From positions 62,001-126,000 of the forward strand of contig NZ_JBPODT010000003.1 of the NCBI RefSeq assembly GCF_051390635.1: DNA of 64,000 nucleotides, written 5' to 3'. Positions within the stretch are counted from its first letter, which is position 1. Each line of letters begins with the position of its first letter. This document shows positions 26,613 to 35,218 of the stretch, one piece after another. The translations under genes and the position numbers were made by a program. The notes under the pieces are model-generated. The model made no database searches and was not told where the DNA came from. It worked only from the letters and a program-made list of their open reading frames with translations. Origin of the DNA: Microbaculum sp051390635 (lineage in GTDB: Bacteria > Pseudomonadota > Alphaproteobacteria > Rhizobiales > Tepidamorphaceae).

Positions 26613-28040
26613 ATGGCTGACGTACTCAAACCGGATATCTGCGTGATCGGCGCCGGTTCGGGCGGCCTGTCCGTGGCCGCGGCCGCGGCGGCCTTTGGGG
26701 TGCCGGTCGTGCTGATCGAAAAGGGCAGGATGGGCGGCGACTGCCTGAACACGGGCTGCGTCCCCTCGAAGGCCCTGATCGCCGCGGCCAGGCGCGCCCA
26801 GGCGATGCGCGACGCCGCGCCCTTCGGCGTCGCCGCCGTCGACCCGCAGGTGAATTTCCGCAAGGTCCACGACCACGTGCACGACGTGATCGACGCCATC
26901 GCCCCCACCGATTCCGTCGAGCGGTTCCGGGCGATGGGCGTCACGGTGCTCGAGGCGGCCGCCCGTTTCGAGGACCCGCGCACGGTGATCGCGGGCGACA
27001 CCCGCATCGCGGCGCGCCGCTTCGTCGTCGCCACCGGCTCGAAACCGGCCGTCCCGCCGATTCCCGGCCTCGACGCGGTGGACTACCACACCAACGAGAC
27101 CATCTTCGACGTTACCCGCAAGCCGGCCCACCTGATCGTCATCGGCGGCGGGCCGATCGGCCTGGAGCTCGCCCAGTCGTTCCGCCGGCTCGGCAGCGAG
27201 GTCACCGTGCTGGAAGCCGACCGGGCGCTCGGCCGGGAGGACCCGGAGCTTGCCGAGGTGGTGCTGACCCGGCTGGCGCTGGATGGCGTCAGGATCCGCG
27301 ACAAGGCCACCGTCGCCCGCGTCGGGAAGCGCGGCGCCAACGGCGTGCGCGTTGTCGTCGAAACGGAGGCCGGCAAGGAGGCGATCGACGGGTCCGATCT
27401 CCTGGTCGCGACCGGGCGCGCCGCGGTCACAGCGGGGCTCGATCTGGAGAAGGCGCGCGTCTTTGCCGACGAGAAGGGCATCCGCGTCGACCGCAAGCTG
27501 CGCTCCTCGAACCGGAAGGTCTACGCCGTCGGCGACGTGGCCCGGGGGCCCCAGTTCACCCATGTCGCCAACTATCACGCCGGCATCGCCGTGCGGAACA
27601 TCCTGTTCCGGCTCGGCGCCAAGGTCTCCTACGGCCACGTCCCGCGGGTGACCTACACGGATCCCGAGCTTGCCCAGGTCGGCATGACCGAGGCGGAAGC
27701 CGCCGAGCGCTACGGTCGCATCCGGGTGCTGCGCTGGCCCTTTGGCGAGAACGACCGTGCCCGCGCCGAGCGGGAGACCGACGGCTTCGTCAAGGTGGTG
27801 ACCACGAAGGGCGGCAGGATCCTCGGTGTCGGCATCGCCGGCGCGCAGGCCGGCGAGATCATCCAGATGTGGGGCCTCGCCATCCTCAAGGGGCTCGACA
27901 TCAAGGCGATGACCGCCTTCGTCTCGCCCTATCCGACCCTTTCCGAGATCGGCAAGCGGGCCGCAATCGAATTCTACAGGCCCAGCTTGTCCAGCCCGAT
28001 GGTGAGGCGCAGCATCGCGTTCCTGCGCAAGTTCGGATAG
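26613..28040 (+). CDS. MerA-like FAD-dependent pyridine nucleotide-disulfide oxidoreductase
   Basis: A 475-residue flavoprotein of the lipoamide dehydrogenase/mercuric reductase family. FAD site: CVIGAGSGGLSVAAAAAAFG (residues 11-30). Redox disulfide: GGDCLNTGCVPSKAL, with Cys pair C-x4-C. NAD site: LIVIGGGPIGLELAQSFRRL. In the dimerisation domain the usual catalytic HPT-x2-E is replaced by YPTLSE, a Tyr at the His position, which is the pattern of MerA and not of LpdA or Gor. It lacks the N-terminal metal-binding domain and the C-terminal Cys pair of mercuric reductase, and no mer genes are present, so mercury reduction is unlikely. Confidence 0.88.
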   Translation: MADVLKPDICVIGAGSGGLSVAAAAAAFGVPVVLIEKGRMGGDCLNTGCVPSKALIAAARRAQAMRDAAPFGVAAVDPQVNFRKVHDHVHDVIDAIAPTDSVERFRAMGVTVLEAAARFEDPRTVIAGDTRIAARRFVVATGSKPAVPPIPGLDAVDYHTNETIFDVTRKPAHLIVIGGGPIGLELAQSFRRLGSEVTVLEADRALGREDPELAEVVLTRLALDGVRIRDKATVARVGKRGANGVRVVVETEAGKEAIDGSDLLVATGRAAVTAGLDLEKARVFADEKGIRVDRKLRSSNRKVYAVGDVARGPQFTHVANYHAGIAVRNILFRLGAKVSYGHVPRVTYTDPELAQVGMTEAEAAERYGRIRVLRWPFGENDRARAERETDGFVKVVTTKGGRILGVGIAGAQAGEIIQMWGLAILKGLDIKAMTAFVSPYPTLSEIGKRAAIEFYRPSLSSPMVRRSIAFLRKFG

Positions 28041-28075
28041 TTTAGGTGCTTAAACGTGCCGGCGCAGAGGCTGCC

Positions 28076-29557
28076 GTGAGCATTCGCAACCAATCCGACG
28101 AGGCAAGGGAACCGCGGACCTCGCGTCCGCGCGGGCTGGGCTTGTCCGGCAAGCTGCTGGTGCTGACGATCCTGTTCGTGATGATTGCCGAAGTGCTGAT
28201 CTACGTGCCCTCGATCGCCAATTTCCGGCGCACCTGGCTCGACGACCAGCTGAATGCGGCCCAGACGGCGGCGCTGGTGCTGGAAGCCGCCCCCGACAAC
28301 ATGGTGCCCAAGGCGCTGGAGCTCGAGCTGCTCGAGCACGTCGGAGCCTATACCGTCGCCCACAAGCGCGGCACCACGCGCCGGCTGCTCGCCATCTCCG
28401 ACATGCCGCCGGACGTGCAGGAGACGATCGACCTGCGCCAGATGAGCGTTTCCAACGAGATCTACGAGTCCTTCATGACGCTCGTCTCGGCGCACGGCCG
28501 CACCATCCGCGTCGTCGGCGACGCGCCCACCGGCGGTGAGTTCATCGAGATCGTCATGGACGAGATGCCGCTGCGCGACGCCATGATCGCCTATTCGGTG
28601 AACATCCTGACCCTGTCGATCATCATCTCGGTGTTCACCGCCGCGCTGGTCTATCTCGCCATCAACTGGTTGCTGGTGCGGCCGATGCGCAGGCTGACCG
28701 CGAACATGGTCGCCTTCGCCGAGTATCCGGAAGATACCGCGCGGATCATCCAGCCGTCGGGCCGCGCCGACGAGATCGGCGTCGCCGAGGGCGAGCTCGC
28801 CCATCTGCAGCAGGAACTGATCGGCACGCTGAACCAGAAGAACCGGCTCGCCGCGATGGGCCTGGCCGTGTCCAAGATCAACCACGACCTGCGCAACATG
28901 CTGGCGTCGGCCCAGCTTATCGTCGACCGCGTCGGCGCCGTCGACGATCCGCTGGTGAAACGGCTGGCGCCCAAGCTGATCCGCACCCTCGACCGCGCCG
29001 CCGAATTCTGCACCAACACGTTGAAATACGGCTCCGCGCACGAATCCCCGCCCGAGCGGCGCCGGATCGCGCTGTCCGCCCTGGTCGACGAGGTCGGCGA
29101 CACCTTAGGCCTCGATACCAACGCGGAACTGCGTTTCGTCAATGCGGTGCCGTCCGGCCTCGAAGTCGACGCCGACACCGATCAGCTGTTCCGCGTGCTG
29201 GTCAATCTGGTCCGCAATGCGTTGCAGGCGATCGAGGGACGCGGCGAGACCGATCCCGCCCGCGACATGATTCGCGTCTCCGCCCGCCGCGACGGGGCGG
29301 TGGTGACCATCGAGGTTGCCGATACCGGGCCGGGCGTGTCGGACATGGCGCGCAAGCGTCTGTTCGAGGCCTTCCAGGGCTCGACCCGGCCCGGCGGCAC
29401 CGGATTGGGGCTGGCCATCGCCGCCGAACTGGTGCGCGCCCACGGCGGCACGATCCGGCTCGCGGACGGCACACTGGGGGCGACGTTCTCGCTGGAGATC
29501 CCGGACCGCGTCGTTCAGCTGCGTCCGCGCGAGGGCGACAAGCGCAGCGCGGGATGA
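28076..29557 (+). CDS. Sensor histidine kinase, no adjacent response regulator
   Basis: Membrane sensor kinase of 493 residues. Two membrane segments (about residues 23-43 and 177-202) enclose a periplasmic sensor domain. A HAMP-like linker follows (LLVRPMRRLTANMVAFAEYP), then the H-box SKINHDLRNMLASAQL, N-box LVNLVRNALQAIEG and G-boxes DTGPGVS and GGTGLGLAIAAEL. The GTG at 28076 with AGAGG 5 bases upstream is preferred over the GTG at 28046, which overlaps little-conserved text. Its partner regulator is not in the neighbourhood. It follows the MerA-like gene closely, so the three genes from 25696 may form one unit. Confidence 0.88.
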   Translation: MSIRNQSDEAREPRTSRPRGLGLSGKLLVLTILFVMIAEVLIYVPSIANFRRTWLDDQLNAAQTAALVLEAAPDNMVPKALELELLEHVGAYTVAHKRGTTRRLLAISDMPPDVQETIDLRQMSVSNEIYESFMTLVSAHGRTIRVVGDAPTGGEFIEIVMDEMPLRDAMIAYSVNILTLSIIISVFTAALVYLAINWLLVRPMRRLTANMVAFAEYPEDTARIIQPSGRADEIGVAEGELAHLQQELIGTLNQKNRLAAMGLAVSKINHDLRNMLASAQLIVDRVGAVDDPLVKRLAPKLIRTLDRAAEFCTNTLKYGSAHESPPERRRIALSALVDEVGDTLGLDTNAELRFVNAVPSGLEVDADTDQLFRVLVNLVRNALQAIEGRGETDPARDMIRVSARRDGAVVTIEVADTGPGVSDMARKRLFEAFQGSTRPGGTGLGLAIAAELVRAHGGTIRLADGTLGATFSLEIPDRVVQLRPREGDKRSAG

Positions 29558-29595
29558 GGCGCGCCTGTCGCGTTACCTCTCCCGTTGCCCCTGTT

Positions 29596-29624
29596 GTCAT
29601 GCCCGGAACAAGTCCGGCGATGAC
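29596..29624. repeat. Imperfect palindrome between convergent genes
   Basis: GTCATGCCCGGA and TCCGGCGATGAC are arms around ACAAG, with two central mismatches. It lies in the 100-base gap between the convergent kinase and peptidase genes. The sequence type (GTCAT, CCGGA, TCCGG, ATGAC) resembles dispersed intergenic palindromes of this order and may also end transcripts. Confidence 0.5.
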
Positions 29625-29658
29625 CGTCTTGGCGCGAGGGTGACAGGCGTAGCGGCGC

Positions 29659-31740
29659 CTAGGACTCCACCACCAGCCCGCGTTTCTTCAGTAGTGCCTC
29701 CGGCGTCGCCGCGCGGCCGCGGAACGCCTGATAGGCCTCGTTCGGATCGGCGCGGTTTCCGGCCGAATAGACATGCTCGTGCAGGCGTTGGGCGGTTTCC
29801 GGATGGAACGGATCGCCGGCCTCCAGGAACGCGTCGAAACCGTCGGCGTCCAGCACCTCCGACCACAGATAGCTGTAGTAGGCCGCCGAATAGCCGTCGC
29901 CGGAGAAGATATGGGCGAAATGCGTCGGGCGGTGACGCATGACGATCGCCTCGGGCATGCCGATCTCCGCGAGCGCGGCTTCCTCGAACCGGGTCGCGTC
30001 GAGGTCCTCGGCCGTATCCAGCATGTGCAGCTTCATGTCGACCAGCGCCGAGGAAACGTATTCCACGGTGGCGAAGCCCTGGTTGAAGTTGCGCGCCGCC
30101 ATCATCCGCTGCAGCAGATCCTCCGGCATCGGCTCGCCGGTCTCGTGATGGACGGCGAAGCGCTGCAGGATTTCGGGCCGCTCCAGCCAGTGCTCGAACA
30201 GCTGCGAGGGGAATTCGACGAAGTCCCGTGTCACCGCGGTGCCGGAGATCATCGGATAGGTGACGTCCGACAGGAGCCCGTGCAGGGCGTGGCCGAACTC
30301 GTGGAACACGGTGCGGGCGTCGTCGAAGGACAGGAGCGTCGGCGCGTCGCCCGACGCGCGCGAGAAGTTCATCACGTTGACGATGATCGGACGGATGTCG
30401 CCTTCGAGCTTCTGCTGCACCCGGAACGAGCTCATCCAGGCGCCGGAGCGCTTCGAGGACCTGGCGAAGTAGTCGCCGAGGAACAGACCGACATGGCCGC
30501 CGTCCCTGCCGGTCACCTCCCAGACGCGCACGTCCGGATGGTAGACCGGCACGCCGGTCCTCCCGGTGCCGGTCTTTTCGGTAAAGGTGAGACCGAACAG
30601 CCGCCCGGCGGTGTGGAAGGCGGCCTCGATCACCTTGTCGAGCTGCAGGTATGGCTTCAGCCGGCCTTCGTCGATGTCGTAGTCGGCGGCCCGGAGCTTC
30701 TCGGCGTAGTAGCGCCAGTCCCAGGCGGCGATCTCGTGGTTGCCGCCCTCCGCGCTCGCCAGCGCCTGCAGCGCCGCGCGCTCGCGCTGCGCCCGGTCGC
30801 GGGCCGGCTTCCACACCGAGGTCAGGAGTTCGAGCGCCGCTTCCGGGCTGCCGGCCATCGAATCGTCCAGCCGGAAATGGGCGAAGGAGTCGTGGCCCTG
30901 CAGCCGTGCCCGCTCGGCCCGCAGCCTGACCATCTCGGCGATGATCGCGCGGTTGTCGGTGTCTCCGCCGGTCTCGCCGCGCGCGATCCAGGCCTTGAAC
31001 GCGGTTTCGCGCAGGTCGCGGCGGGCGGAGAACTGCAGGAACGGCTCGATCGAGGAGCGCGACAGCGTGACGACGTGCTTTCCCTCGAGGCCCCGGTCGG
31101 CGGCGGCGCGGGCCGCCGCGTCGCGCACGAATCCGGGCAGGCCGGCAAGATCGCCTTCGCCGTCGAGCACCAGGGCATAGGATTTCTCGTCGGCCAGCAC
31201 GTTCTGGCCGAACTGGATGCCGAGGCTCGACAGCCGTTCGGAAATCTCGGCGATGCGCGTCTTGGTGGTCTCGTCGAGCCCGGCGCCGCTCTTCACGAAC
31301 GCCTTGTGATAGCGCTCCAACACGCGCGCCTGCTCGCGCGTCAGGCCGGCGCCGTCCTGAGTGTCGACGATCCGCCGCACCCGGGCGAACAGCGCCTCGT
31401 TCATGAAGATCGCGTTGTAGTGCCGGGTCAGCTTCGGCGCGATCTCGCGCTCGATGGCCTGCAATTCGTCGTTGGTGTGCGATCCCGTCAGGTTGAAGAA
31501 CACCGAGGATATCCGCCTGAGCCGCCGCCCGCTCGTCTCCAGCGCCTCGATGGTGTTGCTGAACGTCGGTTCGGCCGGATCGGCGATGACGGCGGCGATT
31601 TCCGCGTCATGCTCCGCCAGCGCCGCTTCGAAGGCGGGCAGGTAGTCGGCTTCGACGATATCGCCGAACGGCGGCAGTCCGTAGGGCGTCGTCCAATCGG
31701 CGAGAAGCGGGTTCGGGCGCTCGGTCGTGGTCGTGGTCAT
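29659..31740 (-). CDS. M3 family metallopeptidase (oligopeptidase A / Dcp-like)
   Basis: Cytoplasmic zinc peptidase that degrades short peptides. The 693-residue length is normal for the family. The zinc motif is FHEFGHALHGLLSDV, with the third ligand Glu in the following helix region near FVEFPSQLFEHW. The C-terminal SYLWSEVLDADGFDAF stretch favours the peptidyl-dipeptidase Dcp/PrlC branch. I chose the ATG at 31740 (MTTTTTERPNPLL), since the 39 residues upstream do not look like the family. No signal peptide. The gene runs convergently to the kinase gene. Confidence 0.92.
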   Translation of the reverse strand: MTTTTTERPNPLLADWTTPYGLPPFGDIVEADYLPAFEAALAEHDAEIAAVIADPAEPTFSNTIEALETSGRRLRRISSVFFNLTGSHTNDELQAIEREIAPKLTRHYNAIFMNEALFARVRRIVDTQDGAGLTREQARVLERYHKAFVKSGAGLDETTKTRIAEISERLSSLGIQFGQNVLADEKSYALVLDGEGDLAGLPGFVRDAAARAAADRGLEGKHVVTLSRSSIEPFLQFSARRDLRETAFKAWIARGETGGDTDNRAIIAEMVRLRAERARLQGHDSFAHFRLDDSMAGSPEAALELLTSVWKPARDRAQRERAALQALASAEGGNHEIAAWDWRYYAEKLRAADYDIDEGRLKPYLQLDKVIEAAFHTAGRLFGLTFTEKTGTGRTGVPVYHPDVRVWEVTGRDGGHVGLFLGDYFARSSKRSGAWMSSFRVQQKLEGDIRPIIVNVMNFSRASGDAPTLLSFDDARTVFHEFGHALHGLLSDVTYPMISGTAVTRDFVEFPSQLFEHWLERPEILQRFAVHHETGEPMPEDLLQRMMAARNFNQGFATVEYVSSALVDMKLHMLDTAEDLDATRFEEAALAEIGMPEAIVMRHRPTHFAHIFSGDGYSAAYYSYLWSEVLDADGFDAFLEAGDPFHPETAQRLHEHVYSAGNRADPNEAYQAFRGRAATPEALLKKRGLVVES

Positions 31741-31958
31741 CGGGTCTTTTCGCTGCGCGGAGGGATCGGAGGCTGATACCTCCGACATATAGGGGCTGCG
31801 AGGCAATCCTGCATCTTGCGTGGATGATCGACTTTGGCCGTCGCGATCGTCTTGCAATCGCGCCGCGTTGCGATTAGGTATGCCGCTCGCGCAGGCTGGT
31901 TACAGCCTCGCGCGATGGAGCATCGATCCCTCAAACGGATCGATATCCTCTCCTCAGG

Positions 31959-32035
31959 GCGCCGGTAGCTCAGCTGGATAGAGCACCAGACTACGAATCT
32001 GGGGGTCGGGAGTTCGAATCTTCCCCGGCGCGCCA
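31959..32035 (+). tRNA. tRNA-Arg (anticodon ACG)
   Basis: 77-base cloverleaf: acceptor stem GCGCCGG with CCGGCGC, D arm GCTC/GAGC, anticodon stem CCAGA/TCTGG with loop CTACGAA (anticodon ACG, 31993-31995), T arm with GTTCGAATC, discriminator G and an encoded CCA at 32033-32035. The anticodon would be read ICG after deamination. The 3' end faces the unusual gene at 32093. Confidence 0.96.
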
Positions 32036-32092
32036 CTAATCCAAAGCATTTAGCGCGATCGCGAAGGCCGGAACCGTCTTAAAAAACGGTGA

Positions 32093-33151
32093 TTAAAACG
32101 GTGCGTTCTGCTTCTTCTTCCGCTCCTGCGGGTCGGACAGGTACCGAAGGCTCGACAGGGCGTATAGGTCCAAGTCGGGGAGGTTGTCCGGCAGGTCGAT
32201 CATCTGGCCGGTTTCGAGGTCCTTGATGCCATCCCTCGTGCAGGCGTAGCGCTTGCGGCCCAGGGCGCGGTTGGCCCATTCGACGACCCGCTTGCGGTTC
32301 TCAGCGCCGAAGAACTGCTGGATCGCCTGGTGAGAGGCTGCAATCTTCGTGAGGCGCTCAACGGCGTCGACAATACCGGCCTTTAGCTCTCTCAAGACCT
32401 TAGAGTAGTAGCGCTGCGTGTCCTCGCTCGCCACGACCACGTCGTTCAGAGCGGTGATCGCGCGACCGTAGAACGTCGCATGACTGTACTTTATAAAGGC
32501 CTCGGCGCCGGCCCAGGTGGCGAACGGCTTCTCCACCGATTGATAGATAGGACTGCGCGGCGGCTCGCCCCGGCGCTCCAAGTACCGCAGCTCGGCCGCC
32601 TGGTCCCTTACGCGCTCCTCCAACACGAGAGCCCGGTCGGGTCGACGCGCAGCCTTACAGAGCATCTCGTACAGGTCGGGGAGGTAACGGCGGAAATCCC
32701 AGAGCAGCGCTTCGAGAGCTTCGACGCCGTAGGACCAGGACGACAGCTGGCTGTAAGTCTGTCGGACACGAGGTCCTAGCCGGTCGAACTCCAAAACCAA
32801 GTGTTTTCTTTCGAGCTCACCGTGGAAACGCTGTGCGACGTTCTTCCACGATTCACCGTAAAGGTCGCTGCCGCACTTGCTGCCCAAGGGGACCAGGGCG
32901 CCGTTGTCGAGCTCCGCCGTGAAGCCGTCGCGGTGTCGGTAGGCCCTGCACTTCGCGCAGTACGCCTTTTCCTCGGGATAGAGGGGATATCTGTATATGT
33001 TTACGATCCTGACGACGTCGGCGCCCTCCGGGATATCCATAAAGAGGCCCTGCTGATGATGAGGGTCGCCGATCTCCAGTTCGAGCTCTCGCAGCTCGTC
33101 GTCCGTCGGTCGCTGGTATAAGTTCGCCGCTTTCTGCATCATGTTCTCCAT
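32093..33151 (-). CDS. Unrecognised protein with zinc-finger-like cysteines, beside tRNA-Arg
   Basis: A 352-residue protein I do not recognise. It has no signal peptide or membrane segment. An N-terminal CAKC pair (about residue 66) and a later GSKCG (about residue 95) could form a zinc site. The rest is helical, charged and partly coiled-coil-like, ending in a lysine-rich tail. The ATG at 33151 follows GGGAGG closely, so the 23 residues upstream are probably not translated. Base composition is lower in GC than its neighbours (55-62% in the lines I counted, against two thirds or more around it). It sits 57 bases from the tRNA-Arg 3' end. Both facts suggest horizontal acquisition. Function unknown. 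Confidence 0.72.
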   Translation of the reverse strand: MENMMQKAANLYQRPTDDELRELELEIGDPHHQQGLFMDIPEGADVVRIVNIYRYPLYPEEKAYCAKCRAYRHRDGFTAELDNGALVPLGSKCGSDLYGESWKNVAQRFHGELERKHLVLEFDRLGPRVRQTYSQLSSWSYGVEALEALLWDFRRYLPDLYEMLCKAARRPDRALVLEERVRDQAAELRYLERRGEPPRSPIYQSVEKPFATWAGAEAFIKYSHATFYGRAITALNDVVVASEDTQRYYSKVLRELKAGIVDAVERLTKIAASHQAIQQFFGAENRKRVVEWANRALGRKRYACTRDGIKDLETGQMIDLPDNLPDLDLYALSSLRYLSDPQERKKKQNAPF

Positions 33152-33224
33152 ATGTCCTCCCTTGGCCTCAGGGAGGGTGCGAGTCATCCTCGCGGGATTC
33201 CGCTGCGGCAGATTATACATCTTG

Positions 33225-33746
33225 TGGGGGAGGCGAGTCTAGAAGCCAACATCTGGTAGAAACCCGCCGGGCGCCGGGCCAACGATGCCCGACGGGTCCC
33301 CTTGCCGGCCGGGAGGAGAACAGACGTTCCGGCCGGCGCAGCGCAGCGTCCTGTGCGCTATCTCGAATGCTCGTACTCGGTGAACTGCGAAGGCTCCTCG
33401 GCCAGCGGCTGGGTGCAGCTCGCGGCAGCCGTCCCGCCCGGCCGGCGGCGCGCCTCGGCGAGCGCATCCAGCGCCTCGGCGACGCCGGGCGGCGGACCGC
33501 AACGCGGGACGATCGGCGCCGCTCCGGCGATGGGCGACGATATGCCCGAGAGAACGGGCAACAGCGCCCGTTCGATCCAGGAGGGAAAACTGGTGGCGAT
33601 GATGGTCGTTGCCCGGCGTCCGGCCTGACGCGAACGATCAGTCGCCTTGCCCGCGCCATTGTTCGTGGGAATTCCTTTACCCTTGATTCACTAATCTGCC
33701 GCCCAACATTCGCCCAGCATACGATCGAAGGGACGGAGCGGACATC
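33225..33746. other. Gene-poor stretch with possible gene remnant
   Basis: About 520 bases without a convincing gene. The minus-strand frame ending at the TAG at 33358 stays open back to about 33690 and has strongly GC-biased third positions, as expected of coding sequence here. It reads in part SFPSWIERALLPVLSG, but no ATG or well-placed ribosome site opens it. It may be a decayed gene truncated when the neighbouring foreign gene arrived. Plus-strand frames are Ala/Arg-rich shadows. Confidence 0.35.
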
Positions 33747-34937
33747 ATGCGAACGCGCATCGGGACGATCGCGCTTTTTTCGAGCCTGTCAGTGTTTCTT
33801 GCCGGGCCGGCCGCGGCTCAGAGCTTTTCCTCCTGCGTCGCCAAACTGAAGGCGGCGGTCATCCAGAACGGCGTCAGTCAGGCGACCGCCTCGCGCGCGC
33901 TCGACGGGCTGCAGCCCGACGAGAAGGTGCTGCGGCTGTCCAAGGTGCAGCCGGAATACAAGACGCCGATCTGGGACTATCTCGGCTTCCTGGTCGATGA
34001 CCGGCGCATCGCCGAGGGCCAGGCGATGATGCGCAAGTACGATTCCATCCTGCGCTCGGCCGAGCGCAATTTCGGCGTCAGCCGCTATGTCATCGCCGCC
34101 GTCTGGGGGGTGGAGACCGACTATGGTCGCGAGGTCGGCACCAGCTACCTGCCGCAGGCGCTGTCGACGCTGTATTGCCAGAGCGGCAAGCGGGCCGATT
34201 TCTGGCGCGGCGAGCTGACCGCGGCGCTGAAGCTGGTCGACCGTGGCGACCTGCAGCTCGACGAGCTCTACGGCTCCTGGGCCGGCGCCTTCGGCCAGAC
34301 CCAGTTCATTCCCACCACCTACCAGCGCCTCGCCGTGGATTTCGACGGCGACGGCCGGCGCGACCTCGTCCGCTCGACCGCCGATGCGCTCGGCTCGACG
34401 GCGAACTACCTGAAGCGGGCCGGCTGGCGGTCCGGCGAATCCTGGCTGATCGAGGTCAGGGTGCCGGCCAACTACAGCGGCCCGACCGGGCGCAAGGGCA
34501 AGGCGCCGCTGTCGACCTGGGCCAAGCGCGGGATCGTGCGCGCCGACGGCTCGCAGCTGTCGGGTGGGGCGCAGGCCGGGCTGCTGCTGCCGGCCGGTCC
34601 GCGCGGGCCCGGCTTCCTGGTGTTCCGCAATTTCGATGCGATCTACGCCTACAACCACGCCGAATCCTACGCGCTGGCGATCTCGCATCTGGCCGACCGT
34701 CTGGCAGGCTATCCGGCCTTCCGCACGGCGTGGCCGACCGACGATCCGGGCCTCGACCGTGACCAGCGCCTGCATCTGCAGAAGCTCCTGATCGCCAAGG
34801 GCTACGACATCGGCGAGGCGGACGGGAAGATCGGTCCCCTGACCCGCACCGCGATCGAGGACGCCGAGAAGCGCCATGGCCTGCCGCCGACCGGTCGTGC
34901 GGGCCTGAAGATCTACCGGGCACTGGGTGGCGGCTGA
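33747..34937 (+). CDS. Lytic murein transglycosylase (MltB type) with peptidoglycan-binding domain
   Basis: Periplasmic enzyme that cleaves peptidoglycan glycan strands with formation of 1,6-anhydro ends. The 396-residue product has a signal peptide ending near AAAQS (about residue 26). The SLT-like MltB domain carries the catalytic Glu in AAVWGVETDYGREVG (about residues 112-126), plus SWAGAFGQTQFIPTTY. A C-terminal PG-binding domain 1 follows (LQKLLIAKGYDIGEADGKIG, about 343-362). No lipobox, so probably soluble. Confidence 0.94.
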   Translation: MRTRIGTIALFSSLSVFLAGPAAAQSFSSCVAKLKAAVIQNGVSQATASRALDGLQPDEKVLRLSKVQPEYKTPIWDYLGFLVDDRRIAEGQAMMRKYDSILRSAERNFGVSRYVIAAVWGVETDYGREVGTSYLPQALSTLYCQSGKRADFWRGELTAALKLVDRGDLQLDELYGSWAGAFGQTQFIPTTYQRLAVDFDGDGRRDLVRSTADALGSTANYLKRAGWRSGESWLIEVRVPANYSGPTGRKGKAPLSTWAKRGIVRADGSQLSGGAQAGLLLPAGPRGPGFLVFRNFDAIYAYNHAESYALAISHLADRLAGYPAFRTAWPTDDPGLDRDQRLHLQKLLIAKGYDIGEADGKIGPLTRTAIEDAEKRHGLPPTGRAGLKIYRALGGG

Positions 34938-34938
34938 C

Positions 34939-34954
34939 CCGGGGCGCGCCCCGG
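34939..34954 (+). terminator. GC-rich palindrome after the transglycosylase stop
   Basis: CCGGGGCGCGCCCCGG, a perfect 16-base palindrome starting two bases after the TGA. It has no T-run, so termination would be weak. A second perfect hairpin, CGCGGGG-TTTTG-CCCCGCG, lies at 35054-35072. The rest of the 281-base gap contains a doubled GCCCGTAGTGGGC unit but no gene. Confidence 0.35.
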
Positions 34955-35218
34955 TTGCCGGCGTAGCGGGTGCCCGTAGTGGGCGCCCGTAGTGGGCGAT
35001 TGCCGGTTTGGGTGACTGCCGGCCCTTTGTCCTGACCTCCTCAAAGGCCGGTTCGCGGGGTTTTGCCCCGCGGACGCCGCTTGAGCTGTACCCGGGAGAC
35101 GGCGAAAGATGTCCGCCGGGGAACTTGCGTGTTGCCCGGAACTGTCCGAACATTCCGGTTGGGCGGGGAAGGCAAAGGGCAGGCGCGCTTGGAAGCCCGC
35201 CCTGACGAGGAGGATACG

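Noticed and set aside
26613..28040. Annotation as mercuric reductase merA
   Set aside because: No N-terminal metal-binding domain, no C-terminal Cys pair and no mer neighbours; only the core and the Tyr substitution are shared.
32036..33746. Search for a duplicated tRNA-Arg 3' end as an attachment site
   Set aside because: I found no second copy of the 3' end of the tRNA in this stretch, so an att site pair is not claimed.
34960..35000. Doubled GCCCGTAGTGGGC unit as a CRISPR-like or tandem array
   Set aside because: Only two copies without spacers; a minor local duplication.
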